A stretch of 5,533 nucleotides of DNA, taken from contig JAANXI010000071.1 in the NCBI GenBank assembly GCA_018263365.1, forward strand, positions 1 through 5,533, given 5' to 3'. Shown one piece after another: positions 5,421-5,533 of this stretch (the first letter of the stretch is position 1; every line of letters starts with the position of its first letter). The stretch comes from Fidelibacterota bacterium. GTDB taxonomy: Bacteria > Fidelibacterota > JAANXI01. A program made the translations under genes and the position numbers. The notes below the pieces were generated by a model. The model worked only from the letters and a program-made list of their open reading frames with translations. It searched no databases and had not been told where the DNA came from.

Positions 5421-5533
5421 CCTAAATTAAGCGATTTTATGTGGCGACCTGCACCAATCTGTTGCGCGCTAAGGCTCCGCGAAATCCTCAACAGACCCTC
5501 CGGGTATGCCTCCGGTTTCGCAAACCCTTTTCA
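5421..5533. repeat. MITE-like inverted-repeat element, copy B (cut by window edge)
   Basis: The sequence begins CCTAAATTAAG at 5421 and follows copy A (1710-1823) in the same plus-strand orientation to the window end, with about 13 mismatches and one single-base gap in 114 columns by hand count, or roughly 88% identity. The GC-rich core with its two CCTCCGG units is identical. The GGTTT/AAACC stem is kept although its loop differs (CGC here, CGCG within a longer palindrome in A). The right arm lies outside the window. Its left end abuts the 5' end of the 364-residue protein gene. Confidence 0.75.

Noticed and set aside
1..5533. CRISPR array, tRNA, rRNA or phage genes
   Set aside because: No regularly spaced repeats, tRNA-like folds or recognisable phage or integrase products were seen on either strand.

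Overview
The window comes from a bacterial chromosome of moderate GC content. Genes carry recognisable Shine-Dalgarno sequences and are compactly spaced. Lineage cannot be fixed from the sequence. A free-living or environmental bacterium, possibly from the Bacteroidota/Calditrichota side of the tree, is a guess. No phage, CRISPR, rRNA or tRNA is seen.

Layout. (1) Positions 1-221, minus: the first 73 codons of an AT-richer P-loop ATPase of the AAA_14/DUF4143 type, cut by the window edge. A pair of 19-bp direct repeats lies just upstream. (2) 346-1596, minus: a zinc-dependent medium-chain dehydrogenase close to L-threonine 3-dehydrogenase, with an unusual insertion of about 40 residues before the structural-zinc lobe. 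(3) 1597-1953: a divergent intergenic region with a 161-bp inverted-repeat element and a candidate sigma70-type promoter. (4) 1954-2262, plus: a small Dabb-domain protein. (5) 2289-4064, minus: a two-gene unit, a YhcC-like radical SAM protein followed with no spacer (TAG|ATG) by an MBL-fold metallohydrolase. (6) 4065-4313: an intergenic region of degenerate ACGAA-type repeats, a short CGGCT/AGCCG palindrome and a candidate promoter. (7) 4314-5408, minus: a 364-residue, apparently helical protein that I do not recognise. (8) 5421-5533: a second copy of the inverted-repeat element, cut by the window edge and starting only 12 bp upstream of gene (7).

How the parts relate. Only the radical SAM and MBL genes look like a tight operon. 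The others are monocistronic or weakly linked, and no single pathway ties them together. The most notable non-coding signal is the repeat family at 1710-1870 and 5421-5533. It has CCTAAA-starting inverted ends, arms that pair in exact register over much of its length, and a conserved GC-rich core. This suggests a MITE-like or structured-RNA element sitting next to gene starts. I see no evidence of a defence system beyond the lone ATPase fragment.
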